Shown: positions 15,704-24,054, counted from the stretch's first letter. The stretch is DNA of 27,494 bases from an uncultured Campylobacter sp. (GCF_938018035.1 NZ_CALIJF010000045.1:1-27494), one strand, 5' to 3'. Notes: a model not told the origin generated them from the sequence alone. A program made the numbers and translations.

Positions 15704-16475
15704 GCTCGGTTTTAAAATTCCAAGCCTAGCAAGGCTCGGTGCGAGCGAGCCCGCGCAGCTGTATTTTAGGGGCGAGCCGGCGATGTTACAAAAGCGCCGC
15801 ATCTCGATCGTGGGCTCGCGCAAGATGAGCGTTTATAGCAAAAATTTGATCCTGCGGCTTGCGCGCGCTTTGAGCGATGCGGACTTTTGCGTCGTAAGCG
15901 GCGCGGCGATCGGCTGCGACATAGCCGCGCACGAAGGGGCGTTTCCAAACACGATCGCGGTTTTTGGAAACGGCCTTGATCAAATTTATCCCGCGCAAAA
16001 CGCCGCCATGATCGGCAAAATTTACGAGCGCAGCCTCGCGCTTAGCGAGTATGAGGACGGCGTGAGCGCGCGCGGATTTCAGTTTTTGCAGCGCAACCGC
16101 ATCGTCGTGGCGCTGTCCGAAGCGCTCGTAGTCGCTCAAGCCGAGCCCCGCAGCGGCTCGCTGCAAAGCGCGCGCCTGGCCCGCGAGATGGGCGTGCCCG
16201 TTTACGTACTACCGCACCGAATGGGCGAGAGCGCAGGCACGAACGATCTGCTCGCAAAATCTCAGGCGCGGCTGATTGCGGATTTTGGCGAGTTCGTGGC
16301 TTCTTTGGCTCCGCAGACGCCGCAAAACACTGAGCGCGCGCAGGATGAGGTGATGGAATTTTTAGCGCTAAATTCCGATCTGCAAGCGGCGATCGAGCGC
16401 TTCGGCGATAAAATTTACGAATACGAGCTTGAAGGCAGGATCGAAATTTTAGGCGCAAAGATAGTGGCAAAGTAG
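15687..16475 (+). CDS. dprA: DNA processing protein DprA
   Basis: DprA binds incoming single-stranded DNA and loads RecA during natural transformation. The 262 residues carry the Rossmann-like core: RRISIVGSRKMSVYSKN (about 37-53), VVSGAAIGCDIAAHEGAF, TIAVFGNGLDQIYPAQN, FLQRNRIVVALSEALVVAQA and SGSLQSARLAREMGVPVYVLP. The ATG at 15687 lies inside the 3' end of the deacetylase gene (17-base overlap). The C-terminal ~50 residues are a short variable tail. The order deacetylase-dprA is the one I recall for C. jejuni, where ruvX follows directly; here 838 bases intervene. Natural competence would fit the transferred-looking genes elsewhere in the window. Confidence 0.95.
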   Translation: MSTTSELGFKIPSLARLGASEPAQLYFRGEPAMLQKRRISIVGSRKMSVYSKNLILRLARALSDADFCVVSGAAIGCDIAAHEGAFPNTIAVFGNGLDQIYPAQNAAMIGKIYERSLALSEYEDGVSARGFQFLQRNRIVVALSEALVVAQAEPRSGSLQSARLAREMGVPVYVLPHRMGESAGTNDLLAKSQARLIADFGEFVASLAPQTPQNTERAQDEVMEFLALNSDLQAAIERFGDKIYEYELEGRIEILGAKIVAK

Positions 16476-17313
16476 CCGGCGGCGGGCGCTTGCTTGCCGT
16501 GGTTTGATCGGCGCGCTCGCCGGTACGGTCTGTTTGCACGGCGCGTAGTCTGCGCAGCCGATGTTTAAATTTAGAAAAAGGCGGCTCGGTAAAATTTTAC
16601 CTTACGCAAGTAGCACTTGAGCTTAAAACAAATCCGCGCGGCTTGTTTTTGTGCAGCGTCGCTTGCCTCCGCTTGCGGTAATGATCGGTTTGCGAATGCC
16701 TCTCGCGATCTATAAATGCTTTGCGGCGCAGAATTTAAGCGTTAAAATGCATGAAATTTTCTGAAATAGCGTTTAAATGTTTGTTTGCCTATCGTGCTAA
16801 ATTTTTGCGGGTAAATTTGGCTGCGGATTTCAGCGCGAGTGTGGTAGGCTGAATTTGTCGCAAGAGAAAATTTTGGTCACGGCGGCAAAATTTTACGAGT
16901 TATAAAGCGTAGGGGCTTGTATCTGCTCCGTCGCGTGAGTGCGGGTTTGCTTTAAAATTTTGATTTTGTGTGGGGTGGGTTGATTGAACGTCCGGCACCT
17001 GCACGGCAGGATTTATGCCCGCCGTGAGTTTGGGTGTCGCTTACGTGCAGCTCACGCGGACTCAGTGCGGATGTACCTGCCAGGTGCGGCGATCGAAATT
17101 TTAAAATTTGAAGCTCGTGGTACGCTAAATTTAATAGCTCGCAAGCGGCGCGAGCGGGTGAAATTTATTATGCCTATTTTGTATGAAATTTCATAAAATT
17201 CCACGGTGGAATTCTGCGATGAAATTTAGCTATGAAATTTCGATCGCGAAATTTCCGCGATAGAATTTTAATGGCGTAATTCTGCGAAATTTGATATTAG
17301 TAAAGGATGAAAT
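16476..17313. other. Gene-free stretch between dprA and ruvX
   Basis: There are 838 bases without a convincing gene. The right part (17095-17313) has 14 AATT tetramers in about 219 bases. It contains palindromes such as ATGAAATTTCAT (17183-17194) and AATTCCACGGTGGAATT (17197-17213); GGTAAAATTTTACC lies at 16588-16601. The open frame at 16984-17196 lacks a family pattern and ribosome site. I see no RNA gene or insertion-sequence end. Confidence 0.55.
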
Positions 17314-17706
17314 TTGATAGTTGCGATCGATCTTGGGCTTAAACGTATCGGCGTGGCGGCGGCACCGGATGATAAGACGCCGCTTCCGTGCGAGCCGATC
17401 CTGCGCAAAAACCGTATCCAAGCCGCGCGCGAGCTAAGCGAGCTGCTGCGCGAAAAGGGCGCCAGCGTGCTAGTGCTGGGCGTGCCGCGCGGCGGGGCGA
17501 GCGAGGAGGAGATGAGCAGGCGCATACGCCACTTCGCCTCGCTGCTGGATTTTGACGGCGAGATAAAATTTCAAGACGAGAGCTTTTCGAGCGCCGAAGC
17601 GGCGGAGTTTGCGAGCAAAGGGACTAAAGGCGGCGGCAAGGATCCGCGCTTTGATAGCATCGCTGCAACGATAATTTTGCAGAGGTTTTTGGCGAGTAAG
17701 GGCTAG
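17314..17706 (+). CDS. ruvX: YqgF/RuvX-type Holliday junction resolvase-like nuclease
   Basis: A small RNase H-fold nuclease linked to 16S pre-rRNA 5' maturation and, in older annotation, to Holliday junction resolution. The 130-residue length is usual. MIVAIDLGLKRIGVAAA supplies the first catalytic Asp (residue 6). VLVLGVPRG is the second strand, FQDESFSSAEA corresponds to the DER-type motif (with Ser where Arg is common), and DPRFDSIAATIILQRFL has the final Asp. The TTG at 17314 is preceded by AAAGGA at about 17302-17307. It is separated from dprA by an AATT-word array in place of the direct junction I recall in C. jejuni. Confidence 0.93.
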   Translation: MIVAIDLGLKRIGVAAAPDDKTPLPCEPILRKNRIQAARELSELLREKGASVLVLGVPRGGASEEEMSRRIRHFASLLDFDGEIKFQDESFSSAEAAEFASKGTKGGGKDPRFDSIAATIILQRFLASKG

Positions 17707-18150
17707 GCGCGTGTGCAGCAACGCAATTTACACGCGGCGACGCAAGAGAGAATTGCCATTCGTCTGTTTTGCCGATCACTTAATGCTTGCAAAATTTTAT
17801 CTTGCCCGCCTAAACGGACGGAATTTATGCGCGTCAAAAGTCGGTAAAATTTTCATCGTCTGCTAAAGCTCGGCAGAATTTTGATTTGCCCGCAAAGAGT
17901 CTGCGGAATTTATTTCGGAGCATCCGTAAATGACGCTTTAGGCGGTTAAACCGAGCGCGAGATTGACGGCGGTTTGAGCTTTAAGTAGTGAGGCTTATGC
18001 ATTTTGGGATCTGTGCTCGCGCGCACGGCTGCTATTTAAATTCTCGCAAAGCCTATTTAGACGCAAAGAACACTAAGCAAAATTGCAAAAACGCGGATGC
18101 ATCATAGAATAGGGCGCAAATTTGCGATAAATTTCATTTAGGGAGCGGTT
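17707..18150. other. Gap with AATT words, no gene seen
   Basis: A 444-base spacer with words such as AAAATTTTATCTTGCCCGCC, ACGGAATTTATGCG, GGTAAAATTTTCATCG, GGCAGAATTTTG and GCGGAATTTATT, mostly before 17930. The last 40 bases hold a possible -10 (TAGAAT, 18105-18110) and a GGGAG ribosome site for the next gene. Confidence 0.45.
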
Positions 18151-18528
18151 ATGTTTAAGATCACGATGTTAGTAAAAAGGGCGCCGAACATCACGCAGCA
18201 GGAGTTTTTGGCGCACTGGGCGGCGCATTCGCAAAAGGTTTTGGCTAATCAAAAGGCACTAAATATCGTCCGCTATGCAAAAACCATGCCCGTTTTCCCC
18301 GAGGGGCAAAGCACCAAGCGCGAGACGGCGGCGTTTGGCTACGACGCGATGGGCGAGCTATGGTATGAGAGCGTGCAAGCGTTTGCGGATGCGCGAAACA
18401 GCGAGGTAGGGCGAGCGGTGCTAGCGGAGCTGATGGCGGATGAGGCGAGGTTTTGCGATATGAAAAACTCCGTGATGTGGTTCGGCGAGGAGGAGGTTGT
18501 GATAGAGTTCGGCTCTAAAGAAGCGTAA
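18151..18528 (+). CDS. EthD-like dimeric alpha/beta barrel protein
   Basis: A 125-residue protein opening MFKITMLVKRAPNITQQEFL followed by AHWAAHSQKVLAN, the typical EthD start in which a first strand leads to a helix with the HW..H pattern. The later strand GYDAMGELWYESVQAFADA and a C-terminal MWFGEEEVVIEF complete a ferredoxin-like dimeric barrel. EthD proteins assist or perform small-molecule chemistry (EthD was found in an ether-degrading cluster). The substrate here cannot be told. The ATG at 18151 has GGGAG. It stands alone, with long gene-poor gaps on each side, so context gives no pathway. Confidence 0.87.
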   Translation: MFKITMLVKRAPNITQQEFLAHWAAHSQKVLANQKALNIVRYAKTMPVFPEGQSTKRETAAFGYDAMGELWYESVQAFADARNSEVGRAVLAELMADEARFCDMKNSVMWFGEEEVVIEFGSKEA

Positions 18529-18595
18529 ATTTAAAGACCGAGAGGATAAAATTTCATGGATCGTGTAAGCGGCGAAAAGCGGGAATTTATCGCTC

Positions 18596-18748
18596 ATGAC
18601 CGATACGCTTTTTTGGCATACAGCGCGCGGAATCGCGGCAAATATAGTGCTCATGGATGATGTGTGGGTGCAGCATACACATATGAAATTTACGTACGCG
18701 ATACAGATACTGCGCAGTCTTGATTATTTTAAGACTCACCATATCTAA
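18596..18748 (+). CDS. Possible small protein or regulator remnant
   Basis: A 50-codon frame, MTDTLFWHTARGIAANIVLM then an internal MKFTYAIQILRSLDYFKTHH. Just after its stop another frame reads PYLSGVDLRSLGIGAKNA, and then an in-frame stop. The MKFTYAIQIL start followed by an SGVDLRSLGI-like helix-turn-helix segment loosely recalls Rrf2-type regulators, so this may be a decayed gene. Ribosome site weak; could be chance. Confidence 0.22.
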   Translation: MTDTLFWHTARGIAANIVLMDDVWVQHTHMKFTYAIQILRSLDYFKTHHI

Positions 18749-18904
18749 GTGGCGTGGATCTAAGAAGCCTGGGTATCGGAGCAAAAAATGCCTAAAGACG
18801 TATTATGCTTGCGATTTTGGCATAGAAAAACCTATTTCTAAGATAAAATTTAAAGGGTAGTGGCATAAAATTTTTTAAAATTTTTAAGCAGCAATGCGAA
18901 ATTT

Positions 18905-19189
18905 TCAAAAGTTTTCTAGGGCGTGGCAAGATGCTTGTCGCGGGCTTGGTATGCAACAAAATATTTTACGCATTAGATTGTCGCCCTGATAAATTACCAT
19001 TGTAGAGTCCGTAGGTGTTTCAGACCTCAGGATTAAATGCTTTATTATAAATACTGCAGGCGCCGTGGATGCCGCATAGACGTGCGAGTAAAAAAGTGGG
19101 GCAGCCAGCCATAAAAACAATCTTGCAATTAAAATTTTAATTTGTCTTTTTGAAATTCCGCTCAAAGTTCCGTTTAGAATTTTATTCAA
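18905..19189 (-). CDS. Possible small exported protein, doubtful
   Basis: A minus-strand frame of up to 94 residues from a TTG. KRQIKILIARLFLWLAAPLF then YSHVYAAS looks like a signal peptide with a possible cleavage site after AYA-type residues. The rest matches nothing that I recognise. No good ribosome site is present and the start lies among AATT words, so this may be a fragment or chance. Confidence 0.25.
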   Translation of the reverse strand: MNKILNGTLSGISKRQIKILIARLFLWLAAPLFYSHVYAASTAPAVFIIKHLILRSETPTDSTMVIYQGDNLMRKIFCCIPSPRQASCHALENF

Positions 19190-19286
19190 AAATTTTGCTT
19201 GGGATTTTGATAGGAATTTTGCAGGAATTTCGCCGGAAATTTCACAGCTATTATCAAAAATTAAAATTTTATCCCTCGCTTTTTGC

Positions 19287-19292
19287 TATAAT
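19287..19292 (+). promoter_or_regulatory. Extended -10 promoter of the third Sel1 gene
   Basis: TTTTTGCTATAATT holds a perfect TATAAT with the TTTTTGC extension typical of Campylobacter sigma-70 promoters, 33 bases before the ATG. AAAAGGAG at 19307-19314 is the ribosome site. Confidence 0.72.
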
Positions 19293-19319
19293 TATTTTTA
19301 AAATTTAAAAGGAGCAAAA

Positions 19320-20006
19320 ATGAAAATTTTAGCGTCGATTGCCGCGCTAATCGTAGCAGCCTACTTGCTCGCGCAGATATTTTTCCCGCAGGGGGTCTCG
19401 TTTGTCGGATGTGGCGTCGGTAGGGCTAATTCGTGCGAAGACTACGGAGCATATTTGCTTGAGGAGCGCGATTATGAGGCAGCAAAAAAGCCATTTGAAA
19501 AAGCTTGTGAAGCGGGGCTAGAAAATAGCTGTGCTATCGCGGGGGATTTATATTACGACGAGCAAAATTTATATAAAACTACGAAAGATAAGGGCAAGTC
19601 CGCGCGGTTTTATTCCAAAGCGTGCGAGCTGGGAGCCGCCAAAGCTTGCTACAACACCGCGATAATCTCTTATAAAAATGCGGATAAGAAAAATACATTT
19701 GCGTTTTTTGCCAAATCATGCGATTTGGGATTAGGCGAGGGCTGCTTAAATGCTGCGGTCGCTAGCTACGAAGAAAAAGATTATCAGGGCGCTCTTAAGT
19801 TTTTCCTCAAATCTTGCGATGCCGCTTTGGCAGAGGGATGCCAAAGGGTTGGGCTAGCGTATTCAAAGAAGGAATTTGGCGAGCCGGATCTGGATAAGGC
19901 GATGATCTACTACGACAAGGCCTGCAAGCTGGGAGCGGAGTTTAGCTGCAATGTAGTAGCCGCGATGAATAAAATAAATGCAAGCGAGGCTAATGCTACT
20001 AAATAG
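19320..20006 (+). CDS. Sel1-repeat cysteine-rich (Hcp-like) protein
   Basis: A 228-residue protein, a third paralogue of the genes at 3512 and 4509. The N-terminal hydrophobic segment ILASIAALIVAAYLLAQIFF may act as a signal or anchor. Cysteine-paired Sel1 repeats follow: KACEAGLENSCAIAGDLYY, KACELGAAKACYNTAI, KSCDLGLGEGCLNAAV, KSCDAALAEGCQRVGLAY and KACKLGAEFSCNVVAAM. Location in the periplasm is expected, with disulphides inside repeats as in Helicobacter Hcp proteins. The ATG at 19320 has an ideal AAAGGAG and a clear promoter. It is more diverged than the tandem pair and stands alone. The role is unknown. Confidence 0.88.
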   Translation: MKILASIAALIVAAYLLAQIFFPQGVSFVGCGVGRANSCEDYGAYLLEERDYEAAKKPFEKACEAGLENSCAIAGDLYYDEQNLYKTTKDKGKSARFYSKACELGAAKACYNTAIISYKNADKKNTFAFFAKSCDLGLGEGCLNAAVASYEEKDYQGALKFFLKSCDAALAEGCQRVGLAYSKKEFGEPDLDKAMIYYDKACKLGAEFSCNVVAAMNKINASEANATK

Positions 20007-20268
20007 ATGGCAGGGCTAGCTAGATGATAATACGGTGAGATCGAAATTAGCGTAGAAATTTTGCGGAGCTTTATGGGATTTTATGAAATTTCGTGAAATT
20101 TCGTCTTTAAATTTTATTGCTGAAATTCCGCATATTGAAATAATGGCGATGGATAGTGATTTTAAAATTTCAGTATTTCAGAAGTTTAGAATTTAATCTA
20201 TGCTATGGATTTTATTGACAGAATTTTAACTTGTCATAGACTTATCCATCGCGATATAGGGATTTCAT

Positions 20269-20274
20269 TATAAT
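20269..20274 (+). promoter_or_regulatory. Possible -10 box
   Basis: TTTCATTATAATC with TATAAT, 30 bases before a 24-codon frame (20304-20378) that begins with TTG after AAAGAGAAA. It could drive a small peptide, an RNA or a lost gene. Confidence 0.35.
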
Positions 20275-20303
20275 CTTAGTATGTATCTTTGAAAGAGAAA
20301 AAA

Positions 20304-20378
20304 TTGCGCAAACTAGCGAGTAGCTATGCAATCACAGCTGATATGGCAAAAATATCCGAAGAAGATCGCATGAGGTAA
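20304..20378 (+). CDS. Possible 24-residue leader or remnant
   Basis: A TTG start and MRKLASSYAITADMAKISEE, then a few residues to TAA at 20376-20378. It follows a TATAAT box by 30 bases and a weak GAAAGAGA ribosome site. It is too short to classify; it may be the remnant 5' end of a deleted gene. Confidence 0.22.
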   Translation: MRKLASSYAITADMAKISEEDRMR

Positions 20379-20642
20379 TCAATCTGCGAAGTAAGTAAAA
20401 TCAATTATCAAGTGGATGGAATCTATCAATAAACAAGTAAAATTATTCATTGCAAAGCAGGCAAAATCGATCTGTCAATGGGTAGATCAAGCTTGAAACT
20501 AACTCGAAGTAGCCTGTAAATAAGCTAAATTGCAAGCAAGATAAATTTTAAGTAGGCATATTGTAGGAAAGTAAAATTTTAGATGAGATAAGTGGGATAA
20601 ATCGATTTCAAATCACCGTAGAAGTTGGATGACGATCCTAAT

Positions 20643-22025
20643 TTAAAGCCCCATTTTTCCGGGATTTAAGATGCCTTTTGGATCAAAAGCCCTTTTGATC
20701 GCGCGAAATAGCTCCATCTCTGCTGCGCTAAAAGCTAGTGGCATAAATTCTGCTTTGCTTAGCCCGATGCCGTGCTCGCCGCTGAGCGTACCGCCAAGAT
20801 CAACTGCAGCTTTGAAAATTTCGGTGATTGCGTCATGTCCGCGTCGCACCTGAGCTTCATCTTTTTTGTCGGCGACCATGACGTTGGTGTGGACGTTGCC
20901 ATCGCCCGTGTGCCCGAAGCAGGGCACGCGCACGCCGTATTTATCGCCGATGCGCGCGATACGGCGCAGTAGCTCGGGCAGCTGCGAGCGCGGGACGGTG
21001 ATGTCCTCATTTAGCTTAAGCGTGCCGTAGATATTGATCGCCTGCGAGCAGTTGCGTCTCGCAAACCAAATGCCCGCACGCTCCTCTTCGCTTTCTGCGA
21101 TGCGAAAGTCGCTCGCGCCGTTTTGAACGAAAATTTCTTTTATGAGTGCGAGCTCCTCCAAAAGCACTGCTTCTAAATTGCCGTCTGTTTCGCAGATCAA
21201 AATCGCGCCCGCACCCTTCGGCAAGCCCTTGTGAAATTTCTCCTCGACCGCGGCTATGCACAGCGCGTCTAAAAATTCCATCGCCACGGGCGTGATACCG
21301 GCAGCCATCGTCTTATACACGGCATTCATTGCCGCATCTACGCTAGGAAAGACGCCCATCGCGGTTTTTTTAAGCTTTGGCATTGGGATAAGCTTGAGTG
21401 TGATTTCGGTGATGATGGCAAGCGCACCTTCGCTTGCGATTAAAATTCCTGCCACGTTGAAGCCTGCGACATCTTTGATAGTGCGTTTGCCCGCTCGGAT
21501 CACCTCTCCATTAGGCAGTACCGCACGCAGTGCCATTACGTAGTCTTTGGTGATGCCGTATTTTGCGGCGCGCATACCGCCGGAGTTTTCGGCGACATTG
21601 CCTCCTAGCGTGGAATAATCCTGGCTTGCGGGATCGGGCGGATAAAAAAGCCCGCGCGCTGCGGCTGCTTTTTGCAGATCGATATTTATGCAGCCGGGTT
21701 GGACTACGGCGAGTAGATTTTGCATGTCGATTTCTAGAATTTTATTCATATGTTTTTCAAATGCCAAAATCACTCCGCCGTTTGCGGCTAAAGATCCACC
21801 CGTAAAACCGCTACCTGCGCCTCTTGGAACTACAGGGATTAAATTTTCGTTGCAGAATTTTAAAATTTGACTGACATCGTCCTCACTTCGCGGGAAAAGC
21901 ACGCCGTCTGGCAGGCAGCGTCTTTTCGTCGCGTCGTAGCAGTATGCTGTGCGATGAGCCTCGTCAAAATAGGCATTATCCGCGCCTAATAGATTTGTAA
22001 AAAACGCTCGCGCGGCGCTATTCAT
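20643..22025 (-). CDS. glcD: FAD-linked oxidase, glycolate oxidase subunit GlcD / D-lactate dehydrogenase type
   Basis: A 460-residue flavoprotein of the FAD_binding_4/FAD-oxidase_C group, oxidising a 2-hydroxy acid such as glycolate or D-lactate. The FAD domain shows VVPRGAGSGFTGGSLAANGG (about 65-84), YPPDPASQDYSTLGGNVAEN and GKRTIKDVAGFNVAGILIAS. The C-terminal domain shows CFGHTGDGNVHTNVMV and GGTLSGEHGIGLSKAEFM. The substrate cannot be settled from the sequence; the name follows the syntenic gene I recall in C. jejuni and H. pylori. The ATG at 22025 lies inside the 3' end of the upstream gene (8-base overlap), implying translational coupling. The sequence is complete. Confidence 0.93.
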   Translation of the reverse strand: MNSAARAFFTNLLGADNAYFDEAHRTAYCYDATKRRCLPDGVLFPRSEDDVSQILKFCNENLIPVVPRGAGSGFTGGSLAANGGVILAFEKHMNKILEIDMQNLLAVVQPGCINIDLQKAAAARGLFYPPDPASQDYSTLGGNVAENSGGMRAAKYGITKDYVMALRAVLPNGEVIRAGKRTIKDVAGFNVAGILIASEGALAIITEITLKLIPMPKLKKTAMGVFPSVDAAMNAVYKTMAAGITPVAMEFLDALCIAAVEEKFHKGLPKGAGAILICETDGNLEAVLLEELALIKEIFVQNGASDFRIAESEEERAGIWFARRNCSQAINIYGTLKLNEDITVPRSQLPELLRRIARIGDKYGVRVPCFGHTGDGNVHTNVMVADKKDEAQVRRGHDAITEIFKAAVDLGGTLSGEHGIGLSKAEFMPLAFSAAEMELFRAIKRAFDPKGILNPGKMGL

Positions 22026-22746
22026 CGCCGTCTAAGCCTAGCAAATAGCGGTAGTGTTTGTCGTAATCGCTGATCGGGCCATTAGTAAAGTCCCAAATGA
22101 CGGTCTTTATCTCGCCCACGCGTGAGTAAAATGGCAGCTGATAATAAGCCACGCTGCCGCTAGCGAACGTGCGCAAAGGCTTGAAGCTGCCGCAGTCGGC
22201 AAATACGCCTTGTTTATCCATCGCGATAAAAATCAGTCCGGCGCTGTTTTGCGCGCAAATTTTACGAAAATCGTCACGGCTGGGATTTGGCTTGTGGTTG
22301 TAGCTAAGATAGGCGCCGCCAAGATCTGGGTGGATAAAATTTATATTCGGAAAAGCCTTGATAACCTGCTCGTAAATTTCAGCGTTAGGCGCGACGATTA
22401 TGGCGCGGTCATAGAGGAAATTTAAGATCACTTTATCGCCGCTTGCAGGTAAAATTTTAGGCAGTGGCAGCGCCTCTTGAGCTAACATATCAAAGACCTC
22501 AAATCGTACCTTTGCCTTGCCTGCGCTTTTTTGCGTCACGACTGCGCGCGCGATGATGGAGCTTGCGCCGCTACCGAAATTATGCATCACAACTCCGCTG
22601 CTACCTACGGCAATCGTAGGGCTATCTGTGATCTCGCCCGAACCATCCGTTACGCTAAGTAGGGCGGTTTCGTATCGCGGCATGTTAAATTCCGCCCCTA
22701 TCGCCGCGCTTAAAAATAGACCTAAAATAAGTAAAGCTTTTTTCAA
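22018..22746 (-). CDS. Exported protein with plasminogen-binding (PgbA) N-terminal-like domain
   Basis: A 242-residue protein with a signal peptide (MKKALLILGLFLSAAIGAEF). The mature part has VTDGSGEITDSPTIAVGSSG, VVMHNFGSGASSIIARAVVT and FDMLAQEALPLPKILPASGD, then LYDRAIIVAPNAEIYEQVIK and FIHPDLGGAYLSYNHKPNPS. This matches my memory of the Helicobacter PgbA N-terminal family (HP0508), which also precedes glcD. The N-terminal domain is probably an envelope function. I would not assume plasminogen binding, since the long C-terminal Lys/Glu region of PgbA is absent. The start is TTG at 22744-22746 with CAGGAG. It diverges from the M23 peptidase gene. Confidence 0.85.
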   Translation of the reverse strand: MKKALLILGLFLSAAIGAEFNMPRYETALLSVTDGSGEITDSPTIAVGSSGVVMHNFGSGASSIIARAVVTQKSAGKAKVRFEVFDMLAQEALPLPKILPASGDKVILNFLYDRAIIVAPNAEIYEQVIKAFPNINFIHPDLGGAYLSYNHKPNPSRDDFRKICAQNSAGLIFIAMDKQGVFADCGSFKPLRTFASGSVAYYQLPFYSRVGEIKTVIWDFTNGPISDYDKHYRYLLGLDGDE

Positions 22747-22844
22747 AATTCTGCTCCTGAATAAAATTTCGGCTAATTATACATAAAACTTTGAAATTAG
22801 CGATAAAATTCCGCGGTATTTACGAAATATAAGCGTTTTTTCGT

Positions 22845-22850
22845 TACAAT
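22845..22850 (+). promoter_or_regulatory. Probable -10 box of the M23 peptidase gene
   Basis: TTTTTTCGTTACAAT contains TACAAT with an upstream T-run, 34 bases before the ATG at 22885. It lies in the divergent spacer shared with the pgbA-like gene. Confidence 0.55.
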
Positions 22851-22884
22851 CCCGCCTTAAAATAATATTTCAAAGCGGTTTTAT

Positions 22885-24054
22885 ATGACTAGAATTTTTA
22901 TATTGCTTTTTCTGTGGATAGGCGTAGTTTTTGCGAACAACCCCAGCGTAGAGAAGTTTGCCTGGCCCGATGGCGTGAGTCTTCTGCAATTTATGGAAAC
23001 TGCGGGCATTCCCGCGTCTGTATATTATGACCTGGATAAAGAGGATCAGGAGCTTGCCGCCGAGGTACGAGCTGGCGTGGAGTGTCAAATTTTGCGTGAT
23101 CCAGTAGGTCGCGTCTCCCAGCTGCTAATCCCCGTCAGTGAGGAGCTTCAGATCCACATCTACCGCGATAAATTCGGCACTTTTAGATTCGTTTATACTC
23201 CGATAGTTTATGAGGAAAACAGCTACTCTTTAGGAATTCAGATCGAAAGCTCGCCCTATCAAGATATCATCAAAGCTACGGGCAATGCAGCTTTAGCGAA
23301 TGAGTTTATGCTTGTTTTTAAAAACGAGGTAAATTTTAAAAAGCTGCAAAAGGGCGATCGGCTTGTGATCCTGTATGAGCAAAAGACGCGCCTTGGCAAA
23401 CCTTTTGGCGGAGTAAATATCACCGCAGGAATGATCGAGGAAAATAAAAAGCCCAAATCGCTATATTTTTTCGATGATAAATACTACGACCGAAGCGGTA
23501 AAAAGGTCGAATCTTTTTTGCTAATTACGCCGCTTGTTTATACTAGAATTTCATCGTATTTTACCCCTAAAAGATTTCATCCGATTTTAAAGCGATATCG
23601 TGCGCACTTAGGCGTGGATTATGCAGCCCCCAAAGGCACTAGGGTAAATGCCGCAGGGGCGGGCAAGATTAGCTTTGTAGGGCGTAAAAACGGCTACGGC
23701 AATACCGTCGAAATCAATCACGGCGGCGGTATTAGTACGCTTTATGCGCATCTTAGCGGCTTTGCTAGCGGCACAAAAGCAGGCGTTAGTGTCAAGCAAG
23801 GTCAGTTAATCGCCTACGTAGGCTCGACCGGGCTTAGTTCGGGACCGCATCTGCACTTCGGACTTTATAAAAATAAGCAGGCTATAGATCCGCTTAAGGT
23901 AGTCAAGATTGAAAAAACTAACGTCATAAGCGCCGAAGAACTTAAATTTAAAGCTCTCGTCAAAGATATGGACGCCAGAATGGCTGCGGCTAAAGACGGC
24001 TCGAAAAACCCTGCTAAATTTGAAAACTACGAGTCGCTTATCACGATAAATTAA
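22885..24054 (+). CDS. csd3: M23 (LytM) peptidoglycan peptidase, Csd3/Pgp3-like
   Basis: A periplasmic zinc metallopeptidase of 389 residues. A signal peptide (MTRIFILLFLWIGVVFA) is followed by an N-terminal autoinhibitory-type region and a LysM/OapA-like middle (FKKLQKGDRLVILYEQKTRL). The M23 domain runs from about 225: HLGVDYAAPKGTRVNA (His241, Asp245), NHGGGISTLYAHLSGF (His289) and GPHLHFGLYKN (His322, His324), so the zinc ligands are complete. Helicobacter Csd3/HdpA and C. jejuni Pgp3 trim peptidoglycan crosslinks or pentapeptides and are needed for helical shape. The neighbourhood pgbA-glcD matches H. pylori HP0506-HP0509 as I recall it. mgtE follows eight bases after the stop. Confidence 0.92.
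   Translation: MTRIFILLFLWIGVVFANNPSVEKFAWPDGVSLLQFMETAGIPASVYYDLDKEDQELAAEVRAGVECQILRDPVGRVSQLLIPVSEELQIHIYRDKFGTFRFVYTPIVYEENSYSLGIQIESSPYQDIIKATGNAALANEFMLVFKNEVNFKKLQKGDRLVILYEQKTRLGKPFGGVNITAGMIEENKKPKSLYFFDDKYYDRSGKKVESFLLITPLVYTRISSYFTPKRFHPILKRYRAHLGVDYAAPKGTRVNAAGAGKISFVGRKNGYGNTVEINHGGGISTLYAHLSGFASGTKAGVSVKQGQLIAYVGSTGLSSGPHLHFGLYKNKQAIDPLKVVKIEKTNVISAEELKFKALVKDMDARMAAAKDGSKNPAKFENYESLITIN

Larger units (their letters stand above)
18529..19319. other. Gene-poor stretch with possible gene remnants
   Basis: A 791-base region. A 50-codon frame at 18596-18748 and a minus-strand frame at 18905-19189 are listed separately with low confidence. The right end carries AATT words (GGAATTTTGCAGGAATTTCG, 19213-19232), then the promoter of the third Sel1 gene. 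The sequence is more AT-rich than the conserved genes. I recognise no RNA or mobile element. Confidence 0.45.
20007..20642. other. Gene-poor stretch of unusual composition
   Basis: 636 bases with no clear gene. The left third has AATT words. A promoter-like TATAAT lies at 20269-20274, with TTGACA at 20216-20221 too far upstream to pair with it, followed by a 24-codon frame from 20304. From 20380 to 20630 the sequence is AT-rich, with short recurring AAGTAAAAT/CAAGTAAAATT pieces and no GC-rich words, unlike its surroundings. Confidence 0.45.

Noticed and set aside
16042..16539. 165-residue minus-strand frame
   Set aside because: Arg/Pro/Ala-rich antisense shadow of dprA.
16984..17196. 70-residue + strand frame between dprA and ruvX
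   Set aside because: No convincing ribosome site or family pattern; the C-terminal part is AATT-word sequence.
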